A stretch of 64,000 bases of DNA from Sporolactobacillus shoreicorticis (GTDB taxonomy: Bacteria; Bacillota; Bacilli; Bacillales; Sporolactobacillaceae): the NCBI RefSeq assembly GCF_024125445.1, contig NZ_JAMXWM010000004.1:62001-126000 (forward strand), written 5' to 3'. The translations under genes were made by a program, and so were the position numbers. How positions within the stretch are numbered: the first letter of the stretch is position 1; every line of letters starts with the position of its first letter. Below, in pieces: positions 1-10,905 of this stretch. Under the pieces are notes generated by a model. The model did no database searches and was not told where the DNA came from. It saw only the letters and a list, made by a program, of their open reading frames with translations.

Positions 1-45
1 AAATTGAAATGTAATAATTTTCATCAATCATTTGAGGCGCATGGA

Positions 46-54
46 TGGTATAAT
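46..54 (+). promoter_or_regulatory. candidate extended -10 promoter upstream of ftsE
   Basis: A TGG followed by TATAAT lies about 190 bases before ftsE. This is an extended -10 pattern; I see no good -35 at the right spacing. It would give a long 5' leader for ftsEX. A weak call based on one motif. Confidence 0.35.
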
Positions 55-247
55 GGTGATTGTTTCATAGGTACATAGGACAGAACATGGGATTCTAAGG
101 GAACACGAGTCCGGGCATGTTTTCAGTACAGACAACCCTCTTATTCTCGTGCTTTGTGCGAATGATTTACATAGAAAGCTATAATCAGACAGATTTTTAG
201 GAAGTTTGACAAAAAATGCGAAAAAGGATTTTGGGGGAAGGAATTTT

Positions 248-943
248 ATGGATGACGTTATTCTGATGCAAAATGTCTGGAAGGCTTACCCGAACGGGGT
301 TATGGCGCTGAACGGCATTGATCTGTCTGTCAAACAGGGCGAATTTGTTTACATTGTCGGCCCAAGCGGCGCAGGGAAATCGACGTTTATAAAAATGATT
401 TTTAGAGAATTGAAGCCGACACGCGGCAAAATTTTCATTAATAATAAAAATATTGCGAATCTGAGAGATCGGCAGGTACCGTATTTCCGTCGCAAGATCG
501 GTGTTGTATTTCAGGATTTCCGTCTGCTTCCGAAGCTGACCGTTTATGAGAACGTGGCTTTTGCGCTTGAAGTTATAGAGGAGCATCCTCGACAAATTAA
601 ACGACGTGTAATGGAGGTACTTGATCTCGTCGGTCTGAAGCACAAGCTGCGTTCCTTTCCAGATCAGCTGTCCGGTGGAGAGCAGCAGCGTGTATCCATC
701 GCACGTTCCATTTGCAACCGTCCGCCTGTACTGATCGCTGACGAACCGACAGGAAATCTTGATCCGGAAACATCATGGCAGATCATGGATGTGTTCCGGC
801 GAATCAACGAGCAGGGGACGACAGTTGTTATGGCGACCCACAACAGAGATATCGTTAACAAGATCAGGCACAGGGTATTGGCACTTGAAGGCGGTATGAT
901 TGTGCGCGATCAGCAGGAAGGTGACTACGGCTATGAAGATTAG
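248..943 (+). CDS. ftsE: cell division ABC transporter ATP-binding protein FtsE
   Basis: FtsE is the cytoplasmic ATPase of the FtsEX complex, which in Bacillus controls cell-wall hydrolase activity at the membrane. The 231-residue protein has a Walker A (GPSGAGKST), an ABC signature (LSGGEQQRV) and a Walker B (VLIADEP). An in-frame start 42 bases upstream exists, but the ATG at 248 has the Shine-Dalgarno site GGGGGAAGG at good spacing and matches the usual FtsE N-terminus. The stop overlaps the start of ftsX, so the two are almost certainly translationally coupled. Family and context agree; confidence is high. Confidence 0.95.
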   Translation: MDDVILMQNVWKAYPNGVMALNGIDLSVKQGEFVYIVGPSGAGKSTFIKMIFRELKPTRGKIFINNKNIANLRDRQVPYFRRKIGVVFQDFRLLPKLTVYENVAFALEVIEEHPRQIKRRVMEVLDLVGLKHKLRSFPDQLSGGEQQRVSIARSICNRPPVLIADEPTGNLDPETSWQIMDVFRRINEQGTTVVMATHNRDIVNKIRHRVLALEGGMIVRDQQEGDYGYED

Positions 944-1826
944 AACGTTACGAAGACACGTGAATGAAAGCTTTAAGAGTCTCGGTCGAAACGGTTGGAT
1001 GACTTTCGCTTCGGTGAGTGCAGTTACGGTTTCGCTCGTTCTCGTCGGACTTTTCCTGATGGTGATGTTCAATTTAAATAAAATTGCCGGAGATATTGAA
1101 AGCGACGTCGAAGTGCGTGTCTATCTGGATCAATCGATGACGCAGGCTCAGCAGGACGCTTTGCAAAGGGACCTGAAGGAAGTCAAGAATGTTCAGTCCG
1201 TTCGTTTCCAATCAAAGAAAGAAGGACTGGACAGTTTAATGGAAAGTCTCGGTAACGATAGGCAGAGCTTTTCGGATCTGAAAAAAGAAAATCCGCTGCC
1301 TAATGCGTTTATCTTAAAAACGAATAAACCGGAGCAGACGATCGCTGTTGCGAAAGCGGTGAAGAGCCTTCCGGATGTTACGGATGTGCGTTATGGAAAA
1401 GGGACGGTTGAAAAACTGTTCCGCTTCATCAACATTGCAAGAAACGTCGGTATCATCCTGATTATCGGATTGCTGTTTACTTCCGTATTCCTGATTGCGA
1501 ATACAATTAAGCTGACGATTGTTGCCCGCAGACGGGAGATCGAAATCATGAAGCTGGTTGGTGCGACCAATGCCTTCGTCCGATGGCCGTATTTTATCGA
1601 AGGGCTGGTCATGGGCGTTCTCGGATCAATTATTCCTGTTGTTTTAGTTATGGTTGTGTATCGATTTGCCTATTATAATCTTGGGGGCAATCTGCAACAG
1701 ATGTTCATCCGACTGATTCCTTACCACATCATGACGACGAACCTCAGCCTGCTTTTGGTTGGTATTGGCGGGTTGATCGGTGTCTGGGGCAGCATGAGCT
1801 CGGTGCGAAAATTCTTGAAAATCTGA
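933..1826 (+). CDS. ftsX: cell division ABC transporter permease FtsX
   Basis: FtsX is the membrane half of FtsEX and passes the ATPase signal across the membrane to peptidoglycan hydrolases. The 297-residue protein begins MKIRTLRRHVNESFKSLG, has one membrane segment near residues 20-45, a large extracytoplasmic loop, then three more membrane segments. The conserved RRREIEIMKLVGAT motif sits just after the second segment. The start at 933 overlaps ftsE by 11 bases and has AGGAAGGTG in front; a longer in-frame start at 900 lacks such a site. Length fits the family. A short hairpin terminator follows. Confidence 0.95.
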   Translation: MKIRTLRRHVNESFKSLGRNGWMTFASVSAVTVSLVLVGLFLMVMFNLNKIAGDIESDVEVRVYLDQSMTQAQQDALQRDLKEVKNVQSVRFQSKKEGLDSLMESLGNDRQSFSDLKKENPLPNAFILKTNKPEQTIAVAKAVKSLPDVTDVRYGKGTVEKLFRFINIARNVGIILIIGLLFTSVFLIANTIKLTIVARRREIEIMKLVGATNAFVRWPYFIEGLVMGVLGSIIPVVLVMVVYRFAYYNLGGNLQQMFIRLIPYHIMTTNLSLLLVGIGGLIGVWGSMSSVRKFLKI

Positions 1827-1828
1827 GG

Positions 1829-1858
1829 CCACCCGCTAAACCAGGTGGTTTTTCTTTT
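1829..1858 (+). terminator. intrinsic terminator after ftsEX
   Basis: CCACC pairs with GGTGG and is followed by TTTTTCTTTT. The stem is short, but its position directly after the ftsX stop supports the call. Confidence 0.6.
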
Positions 1859-1999
1859 ATATCAAGCAGCTTTGGTTTGGTGACGGTCTTCACCGTTCGA
1901 GACAAGTGCACGCCATTGTTGTATGATTAGACCTAAGTTCAGTTTTCCCGGCGAACGATTCGCTGCGGGGAAACAGTGTCATTGAGGAGGCAATTCTTT

Positions 2000-3460
2000 A
2001 TGAAAAAGTTCAGCGGCAAAGTAGTCGCTTTGCTTATGGCGATCTCACTGATCGTGGGGGCTGCAGGCGCTTACGCAGTGTTCGGTTTTGTCCAGAATCA
2101 CAACCAACAATCAACGATGGCAGCGTCTGCCGGTTCGGTAACATCGGATAAGGAGACGGCAAAACTGAAGGCAATTCATGATCTGATTGAGAAGGAATAC
2201 TTTCGAAAAATCAGCAGTACCGATCTGTATGACGGAGCCATCAAGGGAATGATCGAGGCGCTTAACGATCCGTTTTCAAGCTATATGAGCACAAAAACGG
2301 CCTCGGACTTCAACCAATCGCTTTCCTCCTCATTTGAGGGGATCGGCGCCGAAGTTCAGATGGTCGGCAAGCAGGTCACGATCGTCTCCCCAATCAAAGG
2401 GACGCCGGCTGAAAAAGAGGGGATCAGGCCGAAAGATGTGATTGTGAAAATCAATGGGAAATCGACTGAAGGCCTTGATATCAACCAAGCGGTCAACAGA
2501 ATTCGCGGGAAAAAGGGAACGGTTGTCCGTCTTGTGATCAGCCGTCCCGGCACAAGCAATGATCTGACCTTTGCCATTAAGCGTGATACGATTCCGATCC
2601 GTACGGTTGAGAGCAAAATGCTGAAGCGAAACGGTCAGTCAATCGGCTACATCGCCATTACGCAGTTCAACGAAAACACGGATCAGGAATTCAGCAAAGC
2701 GCTCAGCAAGCTTGAGGGTGATGAAATGAAAGGCCTGATCATTGACGTGCGCGGTAATCCGGGCGGATATCTCCAGGCGGTTGAGAAAATCGGCAACCTA
2801 CTGATTCCATCGAAGAAACCAATTGTCCAAATCGAAGATCGTGCTGGCAAAAAGCAGCCGTTCTACTCGACATTGAAAAAGAAGAAGAACTACCCGATCA
2901 CCGCATTGATTGATGGCGGTTCTGCTTCGGCATCTGAAATTCTTGCCGGTGCGCTGCATGAAGCAGGCGGTTACCCGCTGATCGGTGTGAAATCGTTCGG
3001 CAAGGGCACCGTTCAGCAAGGAATCGAACTGTCGGACAAGAGCGAACTGAAACTGACGACGGACAAATGGCTGACGCCGAACGGCAACTGGATTCATAAA
3101 AAAGGAATCAAGCCGACGATTGAGGTCAAGCAGCCGGATTACTTTTACGTCGCGCCGATTACTGTGAAAAAGGGCAAGAACCTGAAGGCAGATCAAACGA
3201 GCACAATCATTGCCGACGCACAGAAAATGCTGAAAGCAGCGGACCATAACCCCGGCCGTGTCGACGGCTATTTCAGCGATCAGACTGCACAGGCAGTAAA
3301 AGCGTTCCAAAAAGAAAAGAAGCTGCCGACGACCGGTGAGATTGATCAGAAAACAGCCGATGCGCTGCAGCAAGCAACGTTGACCGCCATTAAAAAGCAG
3401 CAAAATGACCGCCAATTAAATACGGCGCTTACGGAAATCACAAAAGAAATCAATAAATAA
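2000..3460 (+). CDS. ctpB: carboxyl-terminal processing serine protease (CtpB-like, S41A)
   Basis: A secreted or membrane-anchored S41 peptidase. CtpB of B. subtilis cleaves SpoIVFA during sporulation signalling. The 486-residue protein has an N-terminal membrane segment (about residues 8-28), a PDZ domain (about 90-180), the S41 catalytic core with GGSASASEIL (nucleophile serine) and SFGKGTVQ (general-base lysine), and a C-terminal peptidoglycan-binding domain (NPGRVDGYFSDQTAQAV). The ATG at 2000 follows GAGGAGG; the upstream GTG at 1976 has no ribosome site. It sits between ftsEX and minJ as in Bacillus. Confidence 0.92.
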   Translation: MKKFSGKVVALLMAISLIVGAAGAYAVFGFVQNHNQQSTMAASAGSVTSDKETAKLKAIHDLIEKEYFRKISSTDLYDGAIKGMIEALNDPFSSYMSTKTASDFNQSLSSSFEGIGAEVQMVGKQVTIVSPIKGTPAEKEGIRPKDVIVKINGKSTEGLDINQAVNRIRGKKGTVVRLVISRPGTSNDLTFAIKRDTIPIRTVESKMLKRNGQSIGYIAITQFNENTDQEFSKALSKLEGDEMKGLIIDVRGNPGGYLQAVEKIGNLLIPSKKPIVQIEDRAGKKQPFYSTLKKKKNYPITALIDGGSASASEILAGALHEAGGYPLIGVKSFGKGTVQQGIELSDKSELKLTTDKWLTPNGNWIHKKGIKPTIEVKQPDYFYVAPITVKKGKNLKADQTSTIIADAQKMLKAADHNPGRVDGYFSDQTAQAVKAFQKEKKLPTTGEIDQKTADALQQATLTAIKKQQNDRQLNTALTEITKEINK

Positions 3461-3474
3461 GAAATAAAAAAGAG

Positions 3475-3510
3475 GAAAACAGATGCTGCCCCTGCATCTG
3501 TTTTCTGTTT
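3475..3510 (+). terminator. intrinsic terminator after ctpB
   Basis: GAAAACAGATGC and GCATCTGTTTTC form a 12-bp stem around a short loop, followed by TGTTTT. Confidence 0.85.
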
Positions 3511-3839
3511 TAAGAAGCACTAGCACTATACATGAAACCTTGAGAAATTTGACGAAGCGCTCGATAAACGGTTCAAAGTGCCCGATAATCTGCAACCTTT
3601 TTAAAGTCTGAAGACCTTTTCACTAATCAATATGGGTAAGGTCTTTTCTGCACAGGTAAAGTTGTATCTTGCAGTAAAATTTTTCCTAAGAAGTCGGCAA
3701 CGGAGACGGTTCGTCATGTATAATGAAAACAGAAGCGATGGGCAGGAAATACTGCGTATCTTGTCGAAATACCATAAAGATAAAATAGCTTTAGCATAAA
3801 ACTGTTTCATCGATGAGGCTTCAGGTGGGGGAATTGCAG
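3511..3839. other. intergenic region between ctpB and minJ
   Basis: No gene is visible here. A second hairpin (AAGACCTT at 3611-3618 with AAGGTCTT at 3638-3645, then TTTTCTG) resembles a terminator. A TATAAT at 3719-3724 may be the -10 of a minJ promoter, without a clear -35. Confidence 0.4.
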
Positions 3840-5039
3840 ATGGCGGACATCATTGGGTTTATTTTTTCAGGCATTGCTACTTTTTTTGTCAATCCATTAC
3901 TCTATTTACTGTTAATTGCGCTTTTTCTTTACAGCGCGCAGCGTGTGCGGCGGGAACGGCGGTCATTTCGCGTTAAGGCGTATGGCATGTTTAATACGGT
4001 TTTTGCGAGCGTTGCGCCAAGTCTGCTCGTCGGGCTTGCAGCGACGATTGTACTTCTTGTTGCTGGAATCAGTCTGACGCCGGGTGTAATGGCTTTGCTT
4101 TCAGCGGCATACGTCATCACATTGTTTACGTGCAGGCAGAGTTTCCTGTCGCCCGCAGTTGCTGGTGGATTGACAGTGCTTGCCGCCTATTTCACGCCGA
4201 CATTGCAAACACCTTATTCGCTCATTAACGGTTGGATTGCGGACATCCGCACTATTGATTATGTATCGTTCGGCATCTTTCTTGTTGTCGGGATGCTGGC
4301 AGAGACGGCGCTCGTCTATTTCTGGGGGGCGCAGCAGACATCGCCGCGTCTCATCAGCAGCAAACGCGGCGGTCTTATTGGCGCACATGAAGCCTGTCAG
4401 CTTTGGATTGCACCGTTGTTCTTCCTTGTTCCGATTCCGGGCGGGATTCCGTCCGTTGGTAACTGGCCGTTCGTATCTGGCGGTGCGTCGTTCAGCTTTG
4501 CGATTTTTCCACTGGGCGTTGGAATTGCGCAATTGATTACACATGCAATGCCCCAGCCTGCTGTTCGGCAGACGGCGCACTGGTTGATGGCCTTGTCCGG
4601 GATAACAGCGATCTTTATCGCTGCGGGCTATTTACTTCATCTGCCGCTTCTTATTGCGCTTGGCGGCGCTGCGGCACTTGTTGGCCGTTTGCTGCTCATT
4701 TGGTACCACCGCCATCTGCGTAAGACGCGTCCGTTTTATTACCTTATGCCGAACAGAGGGTTGCGCGTTGTTGGAACGATTCCGCACTCGCTTGGTGCGC
4801 GTATGGGTATCATACCTGGGGAAGAAATTTTGCGGGTGAATGATTCAGAGGTCGGCAGTGTGGGTGATTTTTATGAAGCACTTCAAAGGCACGCGGCCTA
4901 CTGCAAGCTAGAAGTTATTGATCGTTTCGGCGAGCAGCGCTTTGAGAAAGGCCCGATTCATGAAGATGACAATTATAAGATCGGTCTGCTTTTTCTTGAA
5001 GGCGATCAATGGAATTTGAAACAAAAGACAAATAGTTAG
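3840..5039 (+). CDS. minJ: MinJ-like PDZ membrane protein
   Basis: MinJ bridges DivIVA and MinD at the cell poles and division site in Bacillus. The 399-residue protein has several hydrophobic segments in its first two thirds and a C-terminal PDZ domain (about residues 305-375, including GIIPGEEILRVNDSEVG). Length and architecture match B. subtilis MinJ (YvjD), and position next to ctpB matches too. The start at 3840 follows GGTGGGGGA; an upstream in-frame ATG at 3813 lacks a ribosome site. Sequence in the membrane part is poorly conserved in this family, so the name rests largely on synteny. Confidence 0.82.
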   Translation: MADIIGFIFSGIATFFVNPLLYLLLIALFLYSAQRVRRERRSFRVKAYGMFNTVFASVAPSLLVGLAATIVLLVAGISLTPGVMALLSAAYVITLFTCRQSFLSPAVAGGLTVLAAYFTPTLQTPYSLINGWIADIRTIDYVSFGIFLVVGMLAETALVYFWGAQQTSPRLISSKRGGLIGAHEACQLWIAPLFFLVPIPGGIPSVGNWPFVSGGASFSFAIFPLGVGIAQLITHAMPQPAVRQTAHWLMALSGITAIFIAAGYLLHLPLLIALGGAAALVGRLLLIWYHRHLRKTRPFYYLMPNRGLRVVGTIPHSLGARMGIIPGEEILRVNDSEVGSVGDFYEALQRHAAYCKLEVIDRFGEQRFEKGPIHEDDNYKIGLLFLEGDQWNLKQKTNS

Positions 5040-5313
5040 GTATTAGTTCGAATAATCTAGCAGCAACAAAAATCTGTAAGTGGGACAGCAAGACTTTATT
5101 TCCAATCTTTTGTAGAAAGACGGGAAGATGCTTAAAGTACTGCGCTGCCCGCAGACCTAAAGCGGAAGAAGCTTACTGATCCCCTTGGCCATTTGTTCCG
5201 TCATCATTTACGATCATTTCAACTGTTAAAATGTGACTGATTTTCAAACTGAGTATAATTATGTGAAGATTTGGGAGTTTTTAAACCCGTAAACGAATTG
5301 TCGTGCATAATGG
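5040..5313. other. intergenic region between minJ and abrB
   Basis: No gene, RNA or clear terminator is visible. The region before 5313 is AT-rich without recognisable motifs. Confidence 0.4.
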
Positions 5314-5322
5314 TGCTATAAT
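5314..5322 (+). promoter_or_regulatory. extended -10 promoter for abrB
   Basis: TGC followed by a perfect TATAAT, 55 bases before the abrB start. There is no good -35, as is common for extended -10 promoters. Confidence 0.55.
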
Positions 5323-5377
5323 TAAGTTAAAAATTATGCAGGACGAAGCATAGAAAAGCAGAGAGGAGGAGCGCAAA

Positions 5378-5668
5378 ATGAAGTCGACAGGTATTGTGCG
5401 TAAAGTTGATGAATTAGGACGTGTTGTGATTCCGATTGAACTCAGAAGGACCATGAATATTAAAGAGGGTGATCCTCTCGAAATTTTTACGGAGGATGAA
5501 CGAATTATCTTCAAGAAATATGTGCCAAATATGGCGTGTCAGATTACGAATGAAGTGTCGCCGGATAATCTTATTCTTGCAAATGGCAAGCTGATTTTGA
5601 GTCGCAAAGCAGCAAAAGGAATTTTAGAAGAAATTGAAAAATACATGGGCGAAGACATTAAATCATAA
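5378..5668 (+). CDS. abrB: AbrB family transition-state regulator
   Basis: A 96-residue DNA-binding regulator that in Bacillus represses stationary-phase genes during growth. The N-terminal swapped-hairpin AbrB domain (MKSTGIVRKVDELGRVVIPI, residues 1-50) is close to identical in pattern to B. subtilis AbrB. The C-terminal dimerisation part (QITNEVSPDNLILANGKL) also fits AbrB or its paralogue Abh; I cannot separate the two. A strong ribosome site (GAGAGGAGGAG) precedes the ATG. The gene is flanked by its own promoter and terminator, so it is probably monocistronic. Confidence 0.9.
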   Translation: MKSTGIVRKVDELGRVVIPIELRRTMNIKEGDPLEIFTEDERIIFKKYVPNMACQITNEVSPDNLILANGKLILSRKAAKGILEEIEKYMGEDIKS

Positions 5669-5678
5669 TGCATCGCTG

Positions 5679-5722
5679 CTAAAAAACTTCCTTGGCCGAA
5701 CGCCATGGAAGTTTTTTAGTTT
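5679..5722. terminator. bidirectional terminator after abrB
   Basis: CTAAAAAACTTCC pairs with GGAAGTTTTTTAG, with further pairing inside. A-rich and T-rich flanks would work in both directions. Confidence 0.85.
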
Positions 5723-5803
5723 CATTAAGTACTAGAAAATGACCGTTCAGGCCATCCTGTAGTATGATGGTTTGAACGTGATTGAAATGACTGAAAAATA
5801 TTG

Positions 5804-5855
5804 GGAATATCAGTTCGCATTTTGCTGTTAATTTCCCTTATAGTTATGCTATACT
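5804..5855 (+). promoter_or_regulatory. uvrBA promoter with candidate LexA box
   Basis: TGC-TATACT (5847-5855) is an extended -10. About 30 bases upstream, GGAAT-ATCA-GTTCG (5804-5817) resembles the Bacillus LexA box CGAAC-N4-GTTCG: the right half is perfect and the left half has two mismatches. uvrBA is SOS-controlled in Bacillus, so position supports it. Confidence 0.45.
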
Positions 5856-5936
5856 TTTCTAAGAAAGTTTTTTTACTATTAATGATAAATTATACTTTTT
5901 TCATAGAAAACGGTAAAAAGATTGGAGGCGGGTGCT

Positions 5937-7907
5937 ATGGATTTTCAACTTGCGTCCCATTTTCAACCGCAGGGTGACCAGCCGGAAGCAATTCAGACGC
6001 TGGTCGATGGGATCAGGAACGGTCAAAAGCATCAAACACTGCTTGGTGCGACCGGTACCGGCAAAACATTTACAATGTCAAATGTGATTGCTCAGGTGAA
6101 AAAGCCAACACTGGTCATTGCACATAACAAAACACTGGCTGGGCAACTTTATAACGAATTCAAGGAATTTTTCCCAAATAATGCGGTCGAGTACTTTGTC
6201 AGCTATTACGATTATTACCAGCCGGAAGCCTATATTCCGCAGACGGATACGTATATTGAAAAAGATTCGAGCATCAATGACGAGATCGACAAGCTGCGTC
6301 ATTCGGCGACCAGCTCATTGTTTGAACGCCGCGACGTCATTATTGTTGCTAGCGTTTCGTGTATTTACGGCTTGGGTTCACCGGAAGAATACGGTTCACT
6401 TGTTTTGTCTTTGCGGCCGGGCATGGAGAAGGAGCGGGATGCAATGCTGCGCCAGCTTGTTGACATTCAGTACGCTCGCAACGATATTAATTTTACACGC
6501 GGCACATTCCGTGTGCGCGGTGATGTGGTTGAGATTTTCCCCGCGTCGCGCGATGATCACTGCATTCGCGTCGAATTTTTTGGCGATGAGATTGAACGGC
6601 TAACCGAAATGGATCCGATGACTGGAGAGATCGTCGGTGAGCGCGATCATGTCGCCATCTATCCGGCTTCCCACTTCGTTACCGGACAGGAGAAAATGAA
6701 ACGGGCGATTGTGAACATACAGAAGGAGCTTGAGGGTCGTCTTAAAATACTTAATGAGAACGGCAAACTTCTTGAAGCGCAACGGCTTGAGCAGCGCACG
6801 CGTTACGATTTGGAAATGATGGAGGAAGTCGGTTTTTGCTCGGGAATTGAGAACTACTCAAGGCATCTAACCCTTCGGCAACCGGGTGAATCACCGTATA
6901 CGCTGATGGACTACTTTCCAAAGGACTTTCTCATTATGGTTGATGAATCACATGCGACGCTGCCGCAGATCCGTGCCATGTACAATGGTGACCAAGCGCG
7001 TAAAAACGTGCTGGTGGATCACGGCTTTCGTCTTCCTTCGGCCAAGGACAATCGGCCGCTTAAGTTTGAAGAGTTTGAGGAACGTGTCAATCAGATCGTA
7101 TATGTTTCGGCGACTCCGGCGGATTATGAGTTGGAGCATTCCAATAAACCAATCGAACAGATTATTCGGCCGACGGGATTACTGGATCCGGAGATTGAAG
7201 TTCGTCCGATCAAAGGGCAGATTGATGATCTCTATGATGAAATAAATAGTCGGATTAAGAAACATGAACGTGTTCTGGTGACAACGCTGACGAAGAAGAT
7301 GGCCGAGAATCTGACCGATTATCTGAAGGGCATGGGCATTAAGGTCAACTATCTGCACTCAGAGGTTAAGACGCTCGAACGGATCGAGATTATTCGCAAT
7401 TTGAGACGTGGCGAATTCGATGTCCTGGTCGGGATCAACCTGCTCCGTGAAGGTCTGGATATTCCGGAGGTCTCGCTTGTTGCCATTCTTGATGCCGATA
7501 AGGAGGGCTTCCTTCGTTCGGAACGATCGCTGATTCAGACGATCGGACGGGCGGCTCGAAATGCGGAAGGTCGAGTCATTCTGTACGCCGATCGAATCAC
7601 GGACTCGATGCGCTTGGCGATGAATGAGACAGCTCGCCGCCGCAGTATTCAAAAGAAGTTCAATGAAGTGCATCATATTACACCGACGACGATTCAAAAG
7701 GCTATTCCTGAGCTGATTAAAGCAACCTACGAAATAGAGAGACAGAATGACTCCGGCAGGAAGAAAAAGAAGAAAATGACGAAGAGTGAGCGTAATAAGG
7801 CAATTATCGGCATTGAAAAAGAAATGAAGCAGGCGGCAAAATCGCTTGACTTCGAGCGTGCGGCAGAACTGCGGGACGCACTCTATGAACTGAAGGCGGA
7901 GGGATAA
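5937..7907 (+). CDS. uvrB: excinuclease ABC subunit B
   Basis: UvrB is the damage-verification helicase of nucleotide excision repair and loads onto DNA from the UvrA complex. The 656-residue protein has a Walker A (GATGTGKT, about residue 39), the damage-binding beta-hairpin ([10 protein letters not shown]), helicase motifs ([17 protein letters not shown]) and a C-terminal UVR domain ([14 protein letters not shown]) that contacts UvrC. The ATG at 5937 follows GGAGGCGGG; the longer TTG start at 5922 would place the ribosome site inside the gene. uvrA follows after 7 bases. Confidence 0.97.
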   Translation: MDFQLASHFQPQGDQPEAIQTLVDGIRNGQKHQTLLGATGTGKTFTMSNVIAQVKKPTLVIAHNKTLAGQLYNEFKEFFPNNAVEYFVSYYDYYQPEAYIPQTDTYIEKDSSINDEIDKLRHSATSSLFERRDVIIVASVSCIYGLGSPEEYGSLVLSLRPGMEKERDAMLRQLVDIQYARNDINFTRGTFRVRGDVVEIFPASRDDHCIRVEFFGDEIERLTEMDPMTGEIVGERDHVAIYPASHFVTGQEKMKRAIVNIQKELEGRLKILNENGKLLEAQRLEQRTRYDLEMMEEVGFCSGIENYSRHLTLRQPGESPYTLMDYFPKDFLIMVDESHATLPQIRAMYNGDQARKNVLVDHGFRLPSAKDNRPLKFEEFEERVNQIVYVSATPADYELEHSNKPIEQIIRPTGLLDPEIEVRPIKGQIDDLYDEINSRIKKHERVLVTTLTKKMAENLTDYLKGMGIKVNYLHSEVKTLERIEIIRNLRRGEFDVLVGINLLREGLDIPEVSLVAILDADKEGFLRSERSLIQTIGRAARNAEGRVILYADRITDSMRLAMNETARRRSIQKKFNEVHHITPTTIQKAIPELIKATYEIERQNDSGRKKKKKMTKSERNKAIIGIEKEMKQAAKSLDFERAAELRDALYELKAEG

Positions 7908-7914
7908 TGCGCAG

Positions 7915-10809
7915 ATGGTACTTGAAAACATTGTTGTTAAAGGGGCAAGAGAACATAATTTGAAAAATGTCAGCGTGACTATACCACGCGACAAAATGGT
8001 TGTTGTCACTGGACTGTCGGGCTCCGGCAAGTCGTCGCTGGCATTTGATACAATTTACGCCGAGGGACAGCGCCGTTATGTTGAATCACTGTCGGCCTAT
8101 GCCCGCCAATTTCTCGGCCAATCCAATAAACCGGATGTGGATGCCATTGAAGGCCTGTCTCCTGCGATTTCGATCGACCAGAAGACGACGAGCCACAACC
8201 CGCGTTCAACCGTGGGAACCGTAACGGAAATTTACGATTATATGCGTCTGCTTTTTGCGCGGATTGGGCATCCTTTTTGTCCGACGCACGGTGTGGAAAT
8301 TACATCACAGACAATTGAACAGATGGTCGATCGAGTGATGATTTATCCGGAACGAACGAAGCTCCAAATTTTGGCACCGCTGATTTCCGGAAGAAAAGGG
8401 ACACAGGCCAAGACTCTGGAAGAGATTAAGAAAAAAGGCTATGTCCGGGTACGCGTTGACGGCGAGATGCGTGAGGTGTCGGAAGAGATCAAGCTTGAAA
8501 AAAATAAGAAGCACAACATTGATGTTGTGATCGATCGTATTGTTGTAAAACCAAACATTGAAGGACGGCTTGCCGATTCGCTTGAAGCGGCGACTAAGCT
8601 GACGGACGGTCGTGTCGTCGTGGATGTTATCGGTGGCGAAGAATTGCTTTTTTCCGAACAGCATTCCTGCCCGTACTGCGGTTTTTCTATCGGCGAACTT
8701 GAGCCGCGTCTGTTTTCATTTAACAGCCCGTTCGGAGCCTGCCCGGATTGCGACGGACTGGGCTCGCGGATGGAGGTCGACCCAGACTTGGTCATTCCCG
8801 ATTGGTCAAAATCGTTAGCTGAAGGGGCAATTATCGCCTGGGAGCCGACAAGTTCGCAGTATTATCCACAACTGCTTAAATCGGCTTGCGCTCACTTCGG
8901 CATTGACATGAACTGTCCGGTTTCCGAACTGCCGAAAGATAAACTAAAACTTCTTCTCTACGGATCAGGAACTGAACGTATCCATTTTCACTATGAGAAC
9001 GAATTCGGTGATGTTCGGGATAAAGACATGTACTATGAAGGTGTTATCAATAATATCGGACGCAGATACCGTGAGACGAGCTCCGACTTTATTCGCGAAC
9101 AGATGTCCGAATATATGATGCAAAAGCCGTGCCCGACCTGCCATGGCCACCGGCTGCGTCCGGAGGCTCTGGCGGTGAAGATCGGCGGCAAACACATCAG
9201 TGAGGTTACTGAGCTGCCGATTCGGGAGATGCTTTCCTTTTTCAATGTACTGGAACTTACTGAGAAGGAACAGACAATTGCCCGATTGATCCTTCGTGAA
9301 ATTAAGCAGCGCACCGAATTTCTCATCGATGTCGGACTGGATTATCTGACTTTAGGCCGTGCGGCGGGTACTCTGTCGGGAGGGGAAGCGCAGCGAATCC
9401 GGTTGGCGACGCAGATCGGATCGCAGCTTATGGGTGTTCTCTATATATTGGACGAGCCGTCGATCGGCTTGCATCAGCGCGACAACGACCGTCTCATCCA
9501 TTCGCTGCTCGGCATGCGTGATCTCGGGAATACGCTGATCGTGGTTGAGCATGATGAGGATACGATGCTCGCTTCCGACTACATTATCGATGTTGGTCCG
9601 GGGGCCGGCGAGCATGGCGGACAAATTACGGCACAGGGCACTCCTGAGGAAATTATGCACAATGAAAACTCGCTCACCGGACAATACCTGTCGGGCCGCA
9701 AGTTCATTCCAATTCCGATGAAACGGAGAAAAGTAACGAAGCGCACGATTAAGGTGATCGGTGCGAAGGCGAACAATTTGAAGAATGTGACGGTTAGTTT
9801 CCCTCTCGGTGTGATGACGGTTGTTACCGGCGTTTCCGGCTCGGGAAAAAGCACTTTAGTCAATGAGGTACTGTTCAAGGCGCTTGCTCAGAAGCTGCAC
9901 GGGCGTCGAGATATACCCGGCGAATATAAACAGATCAAGGGAATAAAAGAATTGGATCGTGTCATTCAGATCGATCAGGCACCGATCGGACGGACTCCGC
10001 GTTCCAATCCGGCGACCTATACCGGGGTCTTTGATATGATTCGCGAGGTGTTCGCCGCAACGAATGAAGCGAAGGTGCGCGGCTACAAAAAGGGCCGTTT
10101 CAGCTTCAATGTTAAAGGTGGGCGCTGCGAAGCGTGCAGCGGTGACGGTATCATTAAAATCGAAATGCACTTCCTGCCTGATGTTTATGTCCCGTGCGAA
10201 GTCTGTCACGGCAAACGCTATAATCGCGAAACGCTGGATGTGACCTATAAAGGAAAGACAATTGCCGATGTTTTGGATATGACTGTGGAGGAAGGCTTGG
10301 AATTTTTTAAAAATGTACCGCGGATCAAACGCAGATTAGAACCGTTATATGACGTCGGATTAGGCTACATTCGCCTCGGTCAGCCGGCAACGACGCTTTC
10401 CGGCGGTGAAGCTCAGCGCGTTAAGCTTGCGTCTCAACTCTATCGCCGAACGAAGGGCCGCGCGCTTTATATCTTGGATGAACCGACGACCGGTTTGCAT
10501 ATGGACGATATTTCCCGGCTGCTTGTTGTGCTTCAGGCACTTGTCGACAGCGGTGACAGTGTGTTGATCATTGAGCATAATCTTGATGTGATTAAATGTG
10601 CGGATCACTTGATCGATCTTGGCCCGGAAGGCGGAAACGGCGGCGGCACGATTGTAGTCACCGGAACTCCGGAAAAAGTAGCCGATACCAAGGAATCCTA
10701 TACCGGCAATTATTTGAAGCCGGTGCTGGAACGTGATCGCACGCGCATGGAAAAACATCTCCATAATCAGCAGCAGGTTGCTGAAAAGAGCGATCAGTTG
10801 CGCGTGTAA
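7915..10809 (+). CDS. uvrA: excinuclease ABC subunit A
   Basis: UvrA is the dimeric ABC-type ATPase that finds DNA lesions. The 964-residue protein has two ATPase halves: Walker A motifs GLSGSGKS (about residue 32) and GVSGSGKST (about 641), and LSGGEAQR signatures in both. Two zinc modules are intact (CPYCGF...CPDCDG and CEACSGDG...CEVCHGK). Length is typical. The ribosome site GGAGGG lies in the end of uvrB, so the two genes form one operon. Confidence 0.97.
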   Translation: MVLENIVVKGAREHNLKNVSVTIPRDKMVVVTGLSGSGKSSLAFDTIYAEGQRRYVESLSAYARQFLGQSNKPDVDAIEGLSPAISIDQKTTSHNPRSTVGTVTEIYDYMRLLFARIGHPFCPTHGVEITSQTIEQMVDRVMIYPERTKLQILAPLISGRKGTQAKTLEEIKKKGYVRVRVDGEMREVSEEIKLEKNKKHNIDVVIDRIVVKPNIEGRLADSLEAATKLTDGRVVVDVIGGEELLFSEQHSCPYCGFSIGELEPRLFSFNSPFGACPDCDGLGSRMEVDPDLVIPDWSKSLAEGAIIAWEPTSSQYYPQLLKSACAHFGIDMNCPVSELPKDKLKLLLYGSGTERIHFHYENEFGDVRDKDMYYEGVINNIGRRYRETSSDFIREQMSEYMMQKPCPTCHGHRLRPEALAVKIGGKHISEVTELPIREMLSFFNVLELTEKEQTIARLILREIKQRTEFLIDVGLDYLTLGRAAGTLSGGEAQRIRLATQIGSQLMGVLYILDEPSIGLHQRDNDRLIHSLLGMRDLGNTLIVVEHDEDTMLASDYIIDVGPGAGEHGGQITAQGTPEEIMHNENSLTGQYLSGRKFIPIPMKRRKVTKRTIKVIGAKANNLKNVTVSFPLGVMTVVTGVSGSGKSTLVNEVLFKALAQKLHGRRDIPGEYKQIKGIKELDRVIQIDQAPIGRTPRSNPATYTGVFDMIREVFAATNEAKVRGYKKGRFSFNVKGGRCEACSGDGIIKIEMHFLPDVYVPCEVCHGKRYNRETLDVTYKGKTIADVLDMTVEEGLEFFKNVPRIKRRLEPLYDVGLGYIRLGQPATTLSGGEAQRVKLASQLYRRTKGRALYILDEPTTGLHMDDISRLLVVLQALVDSGDSVLIIEHNLDVIKCADHLIDLGPEGGNGGGTIVVTGTPEKVADTKESYTGNYLKPVLERDRTRMEKHLHNQQQVAEKSDQLRV

Positions 10810-10905
10810 ACCGGAATTCTCCCGTGAAATAGGAAAATCTGCTTGTTATTCAGCATGATGAAAGGGTATAGTTGAATATGATGAACGTAGCGGGAGGTTT
10901 TCCTG

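Noticed and set aside
4101-4580. Long opposite-strand frames within minJ
   Set aside because: They lie wholly inside a supported gene, with no ribosome site or family.
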